Assembly: GCA_000831005.1 (NCBI GenBank)
Contig: CP007152.1
Coordinates: forward strand, 1,550,001-1,614,000
Direction: 5' to 3'
Source of the DNA: Marinobacter salarius
Lineage (GTDB): Bacteria; Pseudomonadota; Gammaproteobacteria; Pseudomonadales; Oleiphilaceae
DNA: 64,000 nucleotides
A program made the position numbers and the translations under genes. Under the pieces are notes generated by a model. That model did not search any database. It was not told the DNA's origin and saw only the letters and a program-made list of their open reading frames with translations. Numbering within the stretch: the stretch's first letter is position 1; each line of letters starts with the position of its first letter. Shown piece after piece: positions 31,423-43,574 of this stretch.

Positions 31423-32085
31423 GTGGACGGACTGAAACAAAGAATCATCGGGGCTCTCGTGCTGGTGTCACTTGCCGTAATCTTTGTGCCGATGATGTTC
31501 GATGAACCACATTCCGAGCGCGAATCCACCACAATCAAGATACCGGAAGAACCGCCGTTCCCCGAAGTGGATGCACCCGAGCCGGAACTCTCCGATGCCC
31601 CGGCGTACCGGCTTGAGGAAAGCGATGCGGCTGACGAGCCGGACTCGGCCCCCCAGCCGTCAAACGACCAACCAACACCCGATGCTGACATGGCGGGTAC
31701 AGAGCCTCAACCTGTCGCCAATGCCGTCGAAGAACCTCAGAATCCTCCAGAGCCAGCGCCATCTGAAGAGCCGTCGTCATCCGCCACCACCGGATCCGCT
31801 GATCCGGCCACTGAGACGGATTCAGCGGAGTATACCCGCTCGCTGGAAGGCGCGTGGGTTGTCCAGTTGGGCAGTTTTGGCAGTGGTGATAACGCCAGGC
31901 GGTTGCGTGACAAGGTTCGTGACAAGGGTTACAACTCCCACCTGCAGCAGGTGACACGCGGTGACACCGAGCTGACCCGTGTCTTTAGTGGTCCTTTCGC
32001 GGAAAAGGCGGAAGCTGAAAGAGCAAAACAGGCGCTCGACAAAGCCTTTGGTCTCAACAGCCTGGTGACCTCCGGCGACAAATAA
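31423..32085 (+). CDS. SPOR-domain membrane protein, DedD-like
   Basis: The 220-aa product has one N-terminal membrane anchor (RIIGALVLVSLAVIFVPMMF). A long acidic Pro/Glu/Ser-rich periplasmic linker and a C-terminal SPOR domain (WVVQLGSFGSGDNARRLRDK ... VFSGPFAEKAEAERAKQALD) follow. SPOR domains bind denuded glycan at the septum. In E. coli the protein between folC and cvpA is DedD, and the same position here supports that assignment. The start is GTG; AGGGGA lies upstream. Confidence 0.88.
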   Translation: MDGLKQRIIGALVLVSLAVIFVPMMFDEPHSERESTTIKIPEEPPFPEVDAPEPELSDAPAYRLEESDAADEPDSAPQPSNDQPTPDADMAGTEPQPVANAVEEPQNPPEPAPSEEPSSSATTGSADPATETDSAEYTRSLEGAWVVQLGSFGSGDNARRLRDKVRDKGYNSHLQQVTRGDTELTRVFSGPFAEKAEAERAKQALDKAFGLNSLVTSGDK

Positions 32086-32180
32086 CCCGGGCTTCTCCGG
32101 TCACTTATGCGCACAGGGCGGTTTGGTCGGGTGACGTTTCCTGATAGAATTCGCGCTTCCTTATTTTCACCGGGTTTTCC

Positions 32181-32750
32181 ATGGATGCGCTGATCTGGAT
32201 CGACTGGGTCATCATTGCCCTGATAACTGTTTCCACCCTAATCAGCCTGAAGCGTGGCTTTGTGAAAGAGGCGCTCTCGCTGATCACGTGGGTGGGGGCG
32301 TTTATCCTTGCCCGGACATTCCATCCCCAGATGCAATCTCTCCTCGAGAGCACCGTTGAAACGCCGCTTGTGCGGCTTGTCGCTGCCTTCGCGATCCTGT
32401 TCTTTGGTACCCTTATTGTTGGTGCCATAATCAATAACATGATCGGCCATCTGGTCAGGGCGACCGGGCTTTCCGCCACTGACAGAGTGCTCGGTATGGG
32501 ATTCGGCCTGTTACGGGGCGTTGTGGTGGTGATTGTCGGGATTGCACTTACCCGCTATACGCCGCTGGCACAGGACACCTGGTGGCGTACGTCCATCATG
32601 ATAGACCGTCTGGCCGTGGTGGAAGATTGGTCAAGAAGAACCCTCGGAGACGAATTTGCCCGCTTTCTCGGGCCGGCAGGCGGGGAAATGGATAACCCCT
32701 CCGGTTCTCAGCAGGAAGATAACGTGGAACCCGCTTCCGCGTCCCGCTAA
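32181..32750 (+). CDS. cvpA: CvpA family inner-membrane protein
   Basis: The 189-aa protein has four hydrophobic segments and the family motif [20 protein letters not shown] near the N-terminus. It was named for colicin V production, but its cellular role is not settled; links to envelope stress and bile resistance have been reported. It lies directly before purF, as in most gammaproteobacteria. Confidence 0.93.
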   Translation: MDALIWIDWVIIALITVSTLISLKRGFVKEALSLITWVGAFILARTFHPQMQSLLESTVETPLVRLVAAFAILFFGTLIVGAIINNMIGHLVRATGLSATDRVLGMGFGLLRGVVVVIVGIALTRYTPLAQDTWWRTSIMIDRLAVVEDWSRRTLGDEFARFLGPAGGEMDNPSGSQQEDNVEPASASR

Positions 32751-32785
32751 CATTCAGTATTAACGCTTCGGAGATTACCGTATCC

Positions 32786-34309
32786 ATGTGTGGCATTGTC
32801 GGCATAGTCAGTACTTCCAACGTGAATCAGACGCTTTACGATGCGCTGACCGTATTACAACACCGGGGCCAGGATGCGGCGGGAATTGTTACCTTTCAGG
32901 ATGAGCGTTTTTACCTGCGCAAGGACAACGGCCTGGTGCGGGATGTATTTCGTACCCGTCACATGCGCCGCCTGGTGGGTAATGTTGGTATCGGCCATGT
33001 TCGGTATCCCACGGCGGGCAGTTCAAGCTCGGCGGAAGCGCAGCCGTTTTACGTCAACAGCCCCTACGGCATTACCCTGGCCCATAACGGCAACCTGACC
33101 AACGCCGACGACCTTAGCCGTGATCTGTTTCGCACCGATCTCCGCCACATCAACACCAACTCTGATTCCGAAGTCCTGTTGAACGTGTTTGCCCATGAGC
33201 TTCAGAAACTGGGCAAACTCGACCCGACCAAGGAAGAAATTTTTGCGGCTGTTCGGGCCGTGCACAAACGCTGCCGCGGCGCCTATGCGGTCATAGCCAT
33301 GATCACCGGATATGGCATCGTCGGTTTCCGAGACCCCAACGGCATTCGCCCGGCCTGTTATGGCGTGCGCAAGACCGAAGAGGGTGAGGAGTACATGATT
33401 GCCTCCGAGAGCGTGGCGCTGAGTGCCGCGGGCTTCAAACTGGTGCGGGACATCGCGCCGGGTGAGGCGGTGTACATTGAAACCGATGGCACGCTTTATA
33501 CCCAGCAGTGCGCTGAGGAAGCCCACCTTTACCCCTGTATATTCGAGCACGTGTATTTTGCGCGGCCAGATTCCATTATCGACAAGGTATCGGTCTACAA
33601 GGCGCGGCTGCGGATGGGGGAAACTCTGGCTGAGAAGGTGCTGCGGGAGCGTCCGGACCATGATATCGATGTGGTGATGCCGATACCGGATACCAGTCGC
33701 ACCTCTGCGATGCAGATGGCGCATCGGCTGGGGGTGAAGTTCCGTGAAGGCTTTATCAAGAATCGCTATATCGGCCGTACCTTTATCATGCCGGGCCAGA
33801 AGATGCGGAAGAAGTCCGTGCGCCAGAAGCTGAACCCGATCGATCTCGAGTTCCGGGGCAAGAACGTCATGCTGGTGGACGATTCCATTGTGCGGGGAAC
33901 CACCTGCAAGGAAATCGTGCAGATGGCCAGAGATGCCGGTGCCCGTAAGGTTTACTTCGCGTCAGCAGCGCCCCCGGTTCGTTACCCCAATGTCTACGGC
34001 ATTGATATGCCGTCGGTGAACGAGTTGATCGCCCACGACCGAAGTGTTCAGGAGATTGGCGAGCTCATCGGCGCGGACTGGTTGCTGTACCAGGATCTGG
34101 ATGATCTCATTACCTGTGTGAATGACGTTAATCCGGAGATCGAGGGGTGGGAGTGTTCCGTCTTTACCGGCAATTACGTTACTGGTGATGTGGACGCAGC
34201 CTATCTCAATAAACTGGAGGCGGCCCGCAATGACGAGAACATGTCCCAAGCCGGTGCCGGGGATTCCTCCGACAACGGCATTATTGATCTGTATAACGAC
34301 GAAGACTGA
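32786..34309 (+). CDS. purF: Amidophosphoribosyltransferase
   Basis: PurF (507 aa) starts purine synthesis by making phosphoribosylamine from PRPP and glutamine. The N-terminal nucleophile Cys2 (MCGIVGI) marks the glutaminase domain, and the PRPP-binding motif [13 protein letters not shown] marks the transferase domain. The C-terminal tail is slightly longer than in E. coli and acidic. It is intact. Confidence 0.97.
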   Translation: MCGIVGIVSTSNVNQTLYDALTVLQHRGQDAAGIVTFQDERFYLRKDNGLVRDVFRTRHMRRLVGNVGIGHVRYPTAGSSSSAEAQPFYVNSPYGITLAHNGNLTNADDLSRDLFRTDLRHINTNSDSEVLLNVFAHELQKLGKLDPTKEEIFAAVRAVHKRCRGAYAVIAMITGYGIVGFRDPNGIRPACYGVRKTEEGEEYMIASESVALSAAGFKLVRDIAPGEAVYIETDGTLYTQQCAEEAHLYPCIFEHVYFARPDSIIDKVSVYKARLRMGETLAEKVLRERPDHDIDVVMPIPDTSRTSAMQMAHRLGVKFREGFIKNRYIGRTFIMPGQKMRKKSVRQKLNPIDLEFRGKNVMLVDDSIVRGTTCKEIVQMARDAGARKVYFASAAPPVRYPNVYGIDMPSVNELIAHDRSVQEIGELIGADWLLYQDLDDLITCVNDVNPEIEGWECSVFTGNYVTGDVDAAYLNKLEAARNDENMSQAGAGDSSDNGIIDLYNDED

Positions 34310-34338
34310 CCCAGCATGGCCATAAACAGGAGTTTGTC

Positions 34339-35580
34339 ATGACCTATCGCCGCGAAGAACATGTTCTGATCCCCGAGTCGGATCTTGAGGGCATGTCGGT
34401 GGACACTCTCGCGGTCCGTGCCGGTCAGATTCGCACCGGCCAACTGGAGCATAGCGACGCAATTTTCCCAACGTCGAGCTTCGTTTATGGCAGTGCCGCA
34501 CAGGCAGCGGCCCGGTTTGGTGGTGAGGAGCCGGGCAATATCTATTCCCGTTTTACCAATCCCACGGTACAGGCGTTTGAATCCCGTATTGCGGCGATGG
34601 AAGGCGGTGAGCGTGCTGTAGCGACGTCGTCCGGCATGGCGGCCATCCTGGCGACCTGCATGGCGCTGCTGAAAGCGGGTGATCACGTGATTTGCTCGCG
34701 GGGCGTGTTTGGCACCACCAATGTGCTTTTTCAGAAGTACCTGGCGAAGTTCGGTGTGGACACCACCTTTGTGGGCCTGACGGATATGTCGCAATGGCAG
34801 GCTGCGGTGCGCCCTGAAACCCGGATGCTGTTCATCGAAACGCCAACGAACCCGTTGTGCGAAGTCGCCGACATGGAGGCACTGTCCGGGTTGGCCCGGG
34901 CGAATGACGCCTTGTTCGTCGTGGACAACTGTTTCTGTACACCTGTGCTGCAGCGCCCATTTGAGCATGGCGCCGATGTTATCATTCACTCTGCCACCAA
35001 GTATCTGGATGGCCAGGGCCGATGTGTCGGTGGTGTCGTTATTGGTCCCAACACACTGATGGAGGAGGTCTACGGCTTCCTTCGTTCTGCCGGTCCCACC
35101 CTGAGCCCATTCAACGCGTGGGTTTTCCTCAAGGGTCTGGAAACCTTACCAATCCGTATGCGCGCCCATTGTGACAATGCGTTAGAGTTGGCGACATGGC
35201 TTGAAGGGCAGGGCGCGGTGGATCATGTATTCTATGCCGGTTTGCCCGATCATCCACAGCATGAATTGGCGAAGCGTCAGCAAAGCGGGTTTGGTGGAGT
35301 CCTTTCCTTTACCGTGAAAGGTGGCCGGGAAGAGGCCTGGGCGTTCATCGATGCGACGCGAATGATCTCCATTACCGCCAATCTTGGTGACGTCAAAACC
35401 ACGATTACCCATCCGGCCACAACCACGCACGGTCGCCTGTCTCCGGAAGACAAGGTTCAGGCGGGTATTACCGAAAATCTGGTACGGATCTCGGTGGGTA
35501 TCGAAGCTGTTGAGGACCTCAAAACCGATCTGCAACGCGGGTTTGAGGCTCTTGAAAATTACCGTCAGGGAACTGTCTGA
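34339..35580 (+). CDS. metZ: O-succinylhomoserine sulfhydrylase
   Basis: A Cys/Met-metabolism PLP enzyme of 413 aa that makes homocysteine from O-succinylhomoserine and sulfide. The cofactor lysine is Lys221 (HSATKYLDGQGR), and YSRFTNPT and SSGMAAIL bind cofactor. Its position after purF matches Pseudomonas metZ. Direct sulfhydrylation would use sulfide from the sulfite reductase coded at the right end of the window. It is intact. Confidence 0.94.
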   Translation: MTYRREEHVLIPESDLEGMSVDTLAVRAGQIRTGQLEHSDAIFPTSSFVYGSAAQAAARFGGEEPGNIYSRFTNPTVQAFESRIAAMEGGERAVATSSGMAAILATCMALLKAGDHVICSRGVFGTTNVLFQKYLAKFGVDTTFVGLTDMSQWQAAVRPETRMLFIETPTNPLCEVADMEALSGLARANDALFVVDNCFCTPVLQRPFEHGADVIIHSATKYLDGQGRCVGGVVIGPNTLMEEVYGFLRSAGPTLSPFNAWVFLKGLETLPIRMRAHCDNALELATWLEGQGAVDHVFYAGLPDHPQHELAKRQQSGFGGVLSFTVKGGREEAWAFIDATRMISITANLGDVKTTITHPATTTHGRLSPEDKVQAGITENLVRISVGIEAVEDLKTDLQRGFEALENYRQGTV

Positions 35581-35586
35581 GCATTC

Positions 35587-38163
35587 ATGGCTGAGAGCGT
35601 AAAAGCGAAAAAATCCGGTGAGTTGACCGAAAAACAGGAGCGGTTCCGTCGCTTCCTGGCCCAGGGAGCCAGGGAAGGAGCGGTGATCGCCCTGATCGCA
35701 CTGTGCATTTATCTGGGAATGGCGCTGGTTACCTTCAGCCTTCGGATCCTGGTTGGGCCAGCATTGGCCACGACACCAGTGTGCAGAATTACGCAGGCCG
35801 AACGGGCGCCTGGTTGGCCAGTCTACTACGTGACTTTTTCGGCCATGTCGCCTTTCTGTTTCCCGTAATGATCGCCGGCTATGCGTTGATGTTGATTCGC
35901 CGCCGGAATGATCCTATCGACATGCACATGCCGCTGTTTCTGCTACGTTTTGGCGGTTTCCTGTTGATCTTGCTGTCGGCGACAAGCTACTGTCGCTCTA
36001 TTCTGTGTTCGGTCTTGGGGTAACGTCGGGCGGTGTGCTGGGCTCCGCGGTGTCTGAGGCATGGTGCGCTTCTTCAACCTGCCGGCCACGACGCTGCTGC
36101 TCATTGCGATTTTCCTGTTTGCACTGACGGTCAGTACGGGGATGTCCTGGTTCTGGCTGATGGATCAGGTGGGCAATCTGACGCTCCGTATCGGTAATGC
36201 CATCAAAAACCTTTTCTCCTCTTCCGACAAGGAAAAGCCCAAACCGGCAGCAAAAGCCCCGGCTGTACCCGAACCCGCGAAGAAACCAGCGGAGCCGCCC
36301 ACGGTGCGGGACAGGGTGGCAACCCAGAAAACCCCGGCGGCAGGCAACTCCTGGTGGCGGCGCCTGTTGGGCCTGGGTCCGCGTGCTGAAAAGGTCAAGG
36401 CACCTGCATCACGCCCAGAGCGAAAAGAACCGGGCCTGGAAGGCGTACTGCCAGTTGATGATGCCGAACCCGCTCGGCTGGAAAGCTTCAGCTCCCAGGA
36501 TGACACGACACCGGTGGCCAAACCGTCGCCAAAGGGGAATTCCAAGCCGCCCGGGAAATCCCTGAAGATATCCCCGTTCAAGCGGGATGATCAGTCCGCC
36601 GGCAGCACCAATGGCGCCAAGAGCAAACAGGCGTCGTTGCTGGAAGATATTGAAAGCACCATTCCGCCCATAACCCTGCTGGACCCACCGGAGGAGCACA
36701 AGGAAAGGGGCTATTCCGAGGAGTCGCTTCAACACATGTCGCGGTTGCTGGAAGAAAAGCTCGCGGATTTCGGCGTTTCCGTGGAAGTGGTCGAGGTTAA
36801 CCCCGGGCCGGTTATTACCCGGTTTGAGATTAAACCCGCGCCAGGCGTCAAGGTCAGCAAGATTTCCAACCTGGCGAAGGATCTTGCCCGTTCCCTGGCG
36901 GTCCTCAGTGTTCGCGTGGTTGAGGTGATTCCGGGCAAGTCCGTGGTGGGTATCGAGATACCGAACGAAGAGCGGGAAATGGTCCGGCTCAGTGAGGTGT
37001 TGAACGCCCGGGTGTTCCAGGACTCATCGTCTGCCTTGACCCTGGCGTTGGGTAACGACATCGGCGGTAACCCGATGGTGGCCAATCTGGCGAAGATGCC
37101 GCACCTGCTGGTGGCCGGCACAACCGGTTCCGGCAAGTCGGTGGGCGTCAACGCCATGATACTGAGCATGCTGTTGAAAGCCACTCCCGAAGAAGTTCGT
37201 TTCATCATGGTCGACCCCAAGATGCTTGAATTGAGCATCTATGATGGTATTCCGCATCTGTTGGCGCCGGTGGTCACCGATATGAAAGACGCGGCCAACG
37301 CGCTGCGTTGGTGTGTAGCGGAAATGGAGCGCCGGTATCGGCTGTTGGCGAGCCTGGGTGTACGCAACCTGGCCGGCTACAACCGCAAGGTTAAGGATGC
37401 AGCCGCCGCGGGTGAGCCACTGCTGGACCCAACGTGGAAGCCGGATGAGTACCTGGCGGATGACGAGCAGGAACGCCCGGAACTGGAAACCCTTCCGTTC
37501 ATCGTGGTGGTCATTGACGAATTTGCCGACATGATGATGATCGTTGGCAAGAAGGTCGAGGAGCTCATTGCGCGGATCGCCCAGAAAGCCCGTGCTGCCG
37601 GCATTCATCTGATTCTGGCTACGCAACGGCCGTCTGTGGACGTTATCACGGGCCTGATCAAGGCCAACATTCCGACGCGGATGTCCTTCCAGGTATCGTC
37701 CAAGATTGATTCCCGCACGGTACTGGACCAGGGTGGGGCGGAACAGTTGTTGGGGCATGGTGACATGCTCTACCTGCCCCCGGGCTCTGGACTGCCGGTA
37801 CGGGTGCATGGTGCCTTCGTAGACGACGACGAAGTTCACCGGGTTGTCAGCGCCTGGAAAGCACGTGGAGAGCCCGTTTATGTGGACGATGTACTGAACG
37901 GGGCCGAAGGCGAGAACCTGCCTGGCGTGCCTAACCTGAGTGAAGGCGGCGGTGACAGTGAGGGGGATGCTCTGTTCGACGAGGCAGTAGCCTTTGTTAC
38001 TGAGGGCAGGCGGGTGTCAATTTCATCCGTACAACGTAAATTCAAGATCGGCTATAACCGGGCCGCGAACCTGGTCGACGCCATGGAAGCATCCGGTGTG
38101 GTCAGCGCAGCCGGGCATAATGGCGCCCGTGAAGTTCTGGCACCACCGCCACCGAGAGATTAG
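35587..38163 (+). CDS. ftsK: DNA translocase FtsK (three frameshifts)
   Basis: FtsK couples division to chromosome dimer resolution. The N-terminal part carries four membrane segments, followed by a Pro/Lys-rich linker and the RecA-type motor. The motor has Walker [15 protein letters not shown], Walker [14 protein letters not shown] and DNA-dependent [12 protein letters not shown] gamma winged helix ([20 protein letters not shown]) ends the protein. Breaks lie at 35739 (AGCCTTCG for AGCCCTTCG), 35987 (AGCTACTG for AGCCTACTG) and 36060 (GAGGCATGG for GAGGCCATGG), all in the membrane part. Repair gives [23 protein letters not shown] and [11 protein letters not shown]. About 859 residues after repair. 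Confidence 0.94.
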
Positions 38164-38175
38164 GAGTAGCGATTC

Positions 38176-38832
38176 ATGAGAGTTTCAGCAAAAGCCCTTT
38201 GGTTGGTCACCGCGTTTTCGGCCCTGATATCGGTGATCACGCCGGCCATGGCGGAAGATACTAGTGCAAAGGCCGCAGCGGATCTGTCTGCGCTGCTCAA
38301 GAATTACGAATCCTTCCAGTCTGATTTTATTCAGATCGTGGTTAACGAAAACGGCAATCGCGTTCAGGAGAGCCGTGGTTCCCTGAAGGCCAAGCGTCCT
38401 GGGTTGTTTTATTGGGAAACCCGAAAACCCCATTCACAGTTCGTCGTCAGCAACGGTGAAACCGTGGAAGTCTACGATCCTGATCTGGAACAGGTCACCA
38501 TCCACAACCTGGACGAGCGTGTACAGACAACACCAGCGCTTCTTTTGAGTGGTGAGGTTGATAACCTCAATGAGACCTATCGCGTGTCCTCCCGCTCTCC
38601 TGGGGAGAATATCCGTGAGTTCACCCTGGAACCGCGAAGCGAGGATTCCCTGTTCGTATCCCTGAGGCTGACCTTCCATAACGGTGAGCTGCAGGAAATG
38701 CGCATGCAGGATTCACTGGCGCAGCTCAGCGTTCTCAGTTTCGAGGACATTCGCCTGAACGCCCCGGTGGAGGACAATGCGTTTACCCTGAATTACCCTG
38801 ACAGCGTGGATGTGATCCGGGACGGGGCCTGA
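38176..38832 (+). CDS. lolA: Outer-membrane lipoprotein carrier LolA
   Basis: LolA is the periplasmic chaperone that ferries lipoproteins from LolCDE to LolB. The 218-aa product has a signal peptide (LWLVTAFSALISVITPAMA-E). Typical blocks are SFQSDFIQIV, SRGSLKAKRPGLFYWE and VYDPDLEQVTIHNL. It stands between ftsK and rarA, the conserved gammaproteobacterial order, and its stop codon overlaps the rarA start (TGATG). Confidence 0.95.
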   Translation: MRVSAKALWLVTAFSALISVITPAMAEDTSAKAAADLSALLKNYESFQSDFIQIVVNENGNRVQESRGSLKAKRPGLFYWETRKPHSQFVVSNGETVEVYDPDLEQVTIHNLDERVQTTPALLLSGEVDNLNETYRVSSRSPGENIREFTLEPRSEDSLFVSLRLTFHNGELQEMRMQDSLAQLSVLSFEDIRLNAPVEDNAFTLNYPDSVDVIRDGA

Positions 38833-40174
38833 TGCAGGATAGCCTGTTCGCGGAACAGCAGGGTTTCCGCCCGCTGGCTGCGCGAATGCGCCGGCGAGCC
38901 TTGATGAATACGTCGGCCAGTCACATCTGGTGGGCGAGGGCAAGCCGCTCCGCAGGGCGGTTGAGCAGGGACAGCTCCACTCCATGATCCTGTGGGGCCC
39001 TCCGGGTGTCGGTAAGACCACCTTCGCCCGCCTGCTGGCCAACCTCAGTGATCTCAGCTTTGAGACCGTTTCGGCCGTTCTCAGCGGTGTAAAGGATATC
39101 CGTCTCATTGTTGAGCGGGCGAAAGACCGCAAGCGCAGCGAAGGGCGCGACACCCTGCTGTTTGTCGATGAAGTTCACCGTTTCAATAAAAGCCAGCAGG
39201 ATGCGTTTCTTCCTCACATTGAAGACGGTACTTTCATCTTTGTCGGTGCCACCACCGAGAACCCTTCCTTTGAACTGAACAGTGCGTTGCTCTCCCGTAC
39301 CCGCGTCTACGTGCTGAAGAACCTTGAAGAAACCGACATTCTGGAACTGCTTGGGCGGTCACTGTCTTCACCAGAGGGGCTGGCAGGGCGATTCACCGTG
39401 GAAAAGAGCGTCCTGGAGCTGATGGCAACCGCATCGGGCGGCGATGGCAGGCGTGCGCTGAATATTCTGGAAGTGGCAACGGATCTTGCAGAGCCTGATG
39501 AAGACGGCGCCGCCAGAATTACCTCCGATCATCTGGAACAGGTGCTGCAAACCAGCCTGAGGCGGTTCGATAAAGGCGGCGATGTCTTCTACGACCAGAT
39601 ATCGGCACTTCACAAGTCTGTGCGGGGCTCCGACCCCGATGGCTCCCTGTACTGGCTATGTCGCATGCTGGATGGCGGTTGTGATCCGTTGTATGTGGCC
39701 CGGCGTCTGGCGCGAATTGCCAGCGAGGACATAGGCAACGCCGACCCGAGGGCGCTGCAGATTGCCATGGACGCCTGGGAGGCCCAGGAGCGACTGGGTT
39801 CCCCCGAGGGCGAACTGGCGCTCGCTCAGGCAGTTACCTATCTTGCCCTTTCGCCCAAGAGTAACGCGGTCTATTCCGCCTTTAACCAGTGTATGGCCGA
39901 TATCCGCAATGACCCGGACTATGAGGTGCCCGTTCACCTGCGCAACGCCCCCACCAAACTGTTGAAGTCCATGGGGCACGGTGACGAATACCGTTATGCC
40001 CATGACGAGCCGGAAGCATTCGCCGCCGGAGAATCCTATCTCCCCGAGGCCATTCACCAGCGCCGTTACTATGAGCCAGTCCATCGGGGCCTGGAAATCA
40101 AACTCGCCGAAAAGCGTGGCCGGCTCGACGACTGGAACCGCAACAGCGACCGCAAGCGTTACCCGCAACGCTGA
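38832..40174 (+). CDS. rarA: Replication-associated recombination protein RarA (one frameshift)
   Basis: RarA (MgsA) is an AAA+ ATPase of the clamp-loader family acting at stalled forks. Walker A is WGPPGVGKTTFARL, Walker B LLFVDEVHRFNKSQQD and sensor GATTENPSFE. The frame breaks at 38891-38892 (CGCCGG for CGCCCGG). Repair joins the N-terminal FRPLAARMRPASLDEYVGQ to the ATPase domain. The ATG at 38832 overlaps the lolA stop. About 448 aa after repair. Confidence 0.94.
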
Positions 40175-42374
<2,200 letters not shown>

Positions 42375-42376
42375 AA

Positions 42377-43450
42377 TCAGCCCCGACGCTTCGGTAGAAC
42401 GTCCTTCAGCTTCTCCCGCATGTCACGCAGGGCTTTTTCAGTGGTCTCCCAGTCAATACAGGCGTCCGTCACGGACACACCGTATTTAAGATCGGCCAGG
42501 TTTTCAGGGATCGACTGATTGCCCCAGTTCAGGTTGCTTTCCACCATCAAACCCTGGATGGACTGGTTGCCCTCAACGATCTGATGGGTGATGTCCTGCA
42601 ATACCAGAGGCTGTATGGCCGGGTCCTTGCTGGAATTGGCGTGGCTGCAGTCAACCATGATCGACTGACGGAGTTTGGATTTCTCCAGTGCCTGCTCACA
42701 CAGGGCAACGTTGACTGAGTCATAGTTGGGTTTGCCACCGCCGCCACGCAGAACCACGTGACCGTAGTTGTTGCCCCGGGTACGGATGACCGCGACCTTG
42801 CCTTGCTGGTCAATGCCCAGGAAGCTGTGAGGGTGGGAGACCGACTTCATGGCATTAACCGCAACGTCCAGGCTGCCATCGGTACCGTTCTTGAAGCCAA
42901 TGGCCATGGACAGGCCACTGCTCATTTCCCGGTGAGTCTGAGATTCTGTGGTGCGCGCGCCAATAGCGGACCAGGAGATTGTATCCTGCAGGTATTGCGG
43001 GGAGATAGGATCCAGTGCTTCTGTCGCCGTGGGCAGTCCCAACTCGGAGATATCCAGGAGCAGACGACGGCCGATGTGCAGGCCCTGTTCAATGTCGAAG
43101 GTGTCGTTGAGGTGGGGGTCGTTAATCAACCCTTTCCAGCCAACGGTGGTGCGAGGCTTCTCGAAATACACCCGCATGACGATCAGCAGGGTATCGCTGA
43201 CTTCTTCTGCCAGCTTCTTCAGCCTGGCGGCGTATTCCCGGGCAGCTTCGACATCATGAATGGAGCAGGGGCCCACCACCACAAACAGGCGATGGTCCTT
43301 GCCGTCCATGATGTCATAGATGGCCTGGCGGCCTTTTTCCACGGTTTCCGCGGCCTTGCCGGAAAGCGGCATCTCCTGCTTGAGCGCTTCAGGGGTAATC
43401 AAAGGTTCCTGACTCGCCACATTCAGATTCTCTAGTTTGGTGCCCGACAT
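42377..43450 (-). CDS. 3-deoxy-7-phosphoheptulonate synthase (AroF/AroG/AroH type)
   Basis: This type I-alpha DAHP synthase (357 aa) joins phosphoenolpyruvate and erythrose-4-phosphate, the first step to chorismate. Signatures are VVGPCSIHD (with the metal-binding cysteine), EKPRTTVGWKGL, GARTTESQTHRE and DCSHANSSKD. I cannot tell from sequence alone which aromatic amino acid inhibits it. It converges on cobA with only two bases between the stop codons and no visible terminator. Confidence 0.94.
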   Translation of the reverse strand: MSGTKLENLNVASQEPLITPEALKQEMPLSGKAAETVEKGRQAIYDIMDGKDHRLFVVVGPCSIHDVEAAREYAARLKKLAEEVSDTLLIVMRVYFEKPRTTVGWKGLINDPHLNDTFDIEQGLHIGRRLLLDISELGLPTATEALDPISPQYLQDTISWSAIGARTTESQTHREMSSGLSMAIGFKNGTDGSLDVAVNAMKSVSHPHSFLGIDQQGKVAVIRTRGNNYGHVVLRGGGGKPNYDSVNVALCEQALEKSKLRQSIMVDCSHANSSKDPAIQPLVLQDITHQIVEGNQSIQGLMVESNLNWGNQSIPENLADLKYGVSVTDACIDWETTEKALRDMREKLKDVLPKRRG

Positions 43451-43574
43451 TCTGTTGTTATCCCCGTCGCATAAAACATGACTGGCCGGCGCTTAGTTGC
43501 GGTAAACCCCGGCGAGTTGGTTATACTGCGTTATTTGATGAACCTTTTCAACGCTTCTGACGCGCGGGGAACGG

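Noticed and set aside
35587..36070. Programmed ribosomal frameshifting in ftsK and other split genes
   Set aside because: There are no slippery heptamers with downstream pseudoknots. The breaks fall at different places in unrelated genes, some twice or three times in one gene, which fits sequence error far better.
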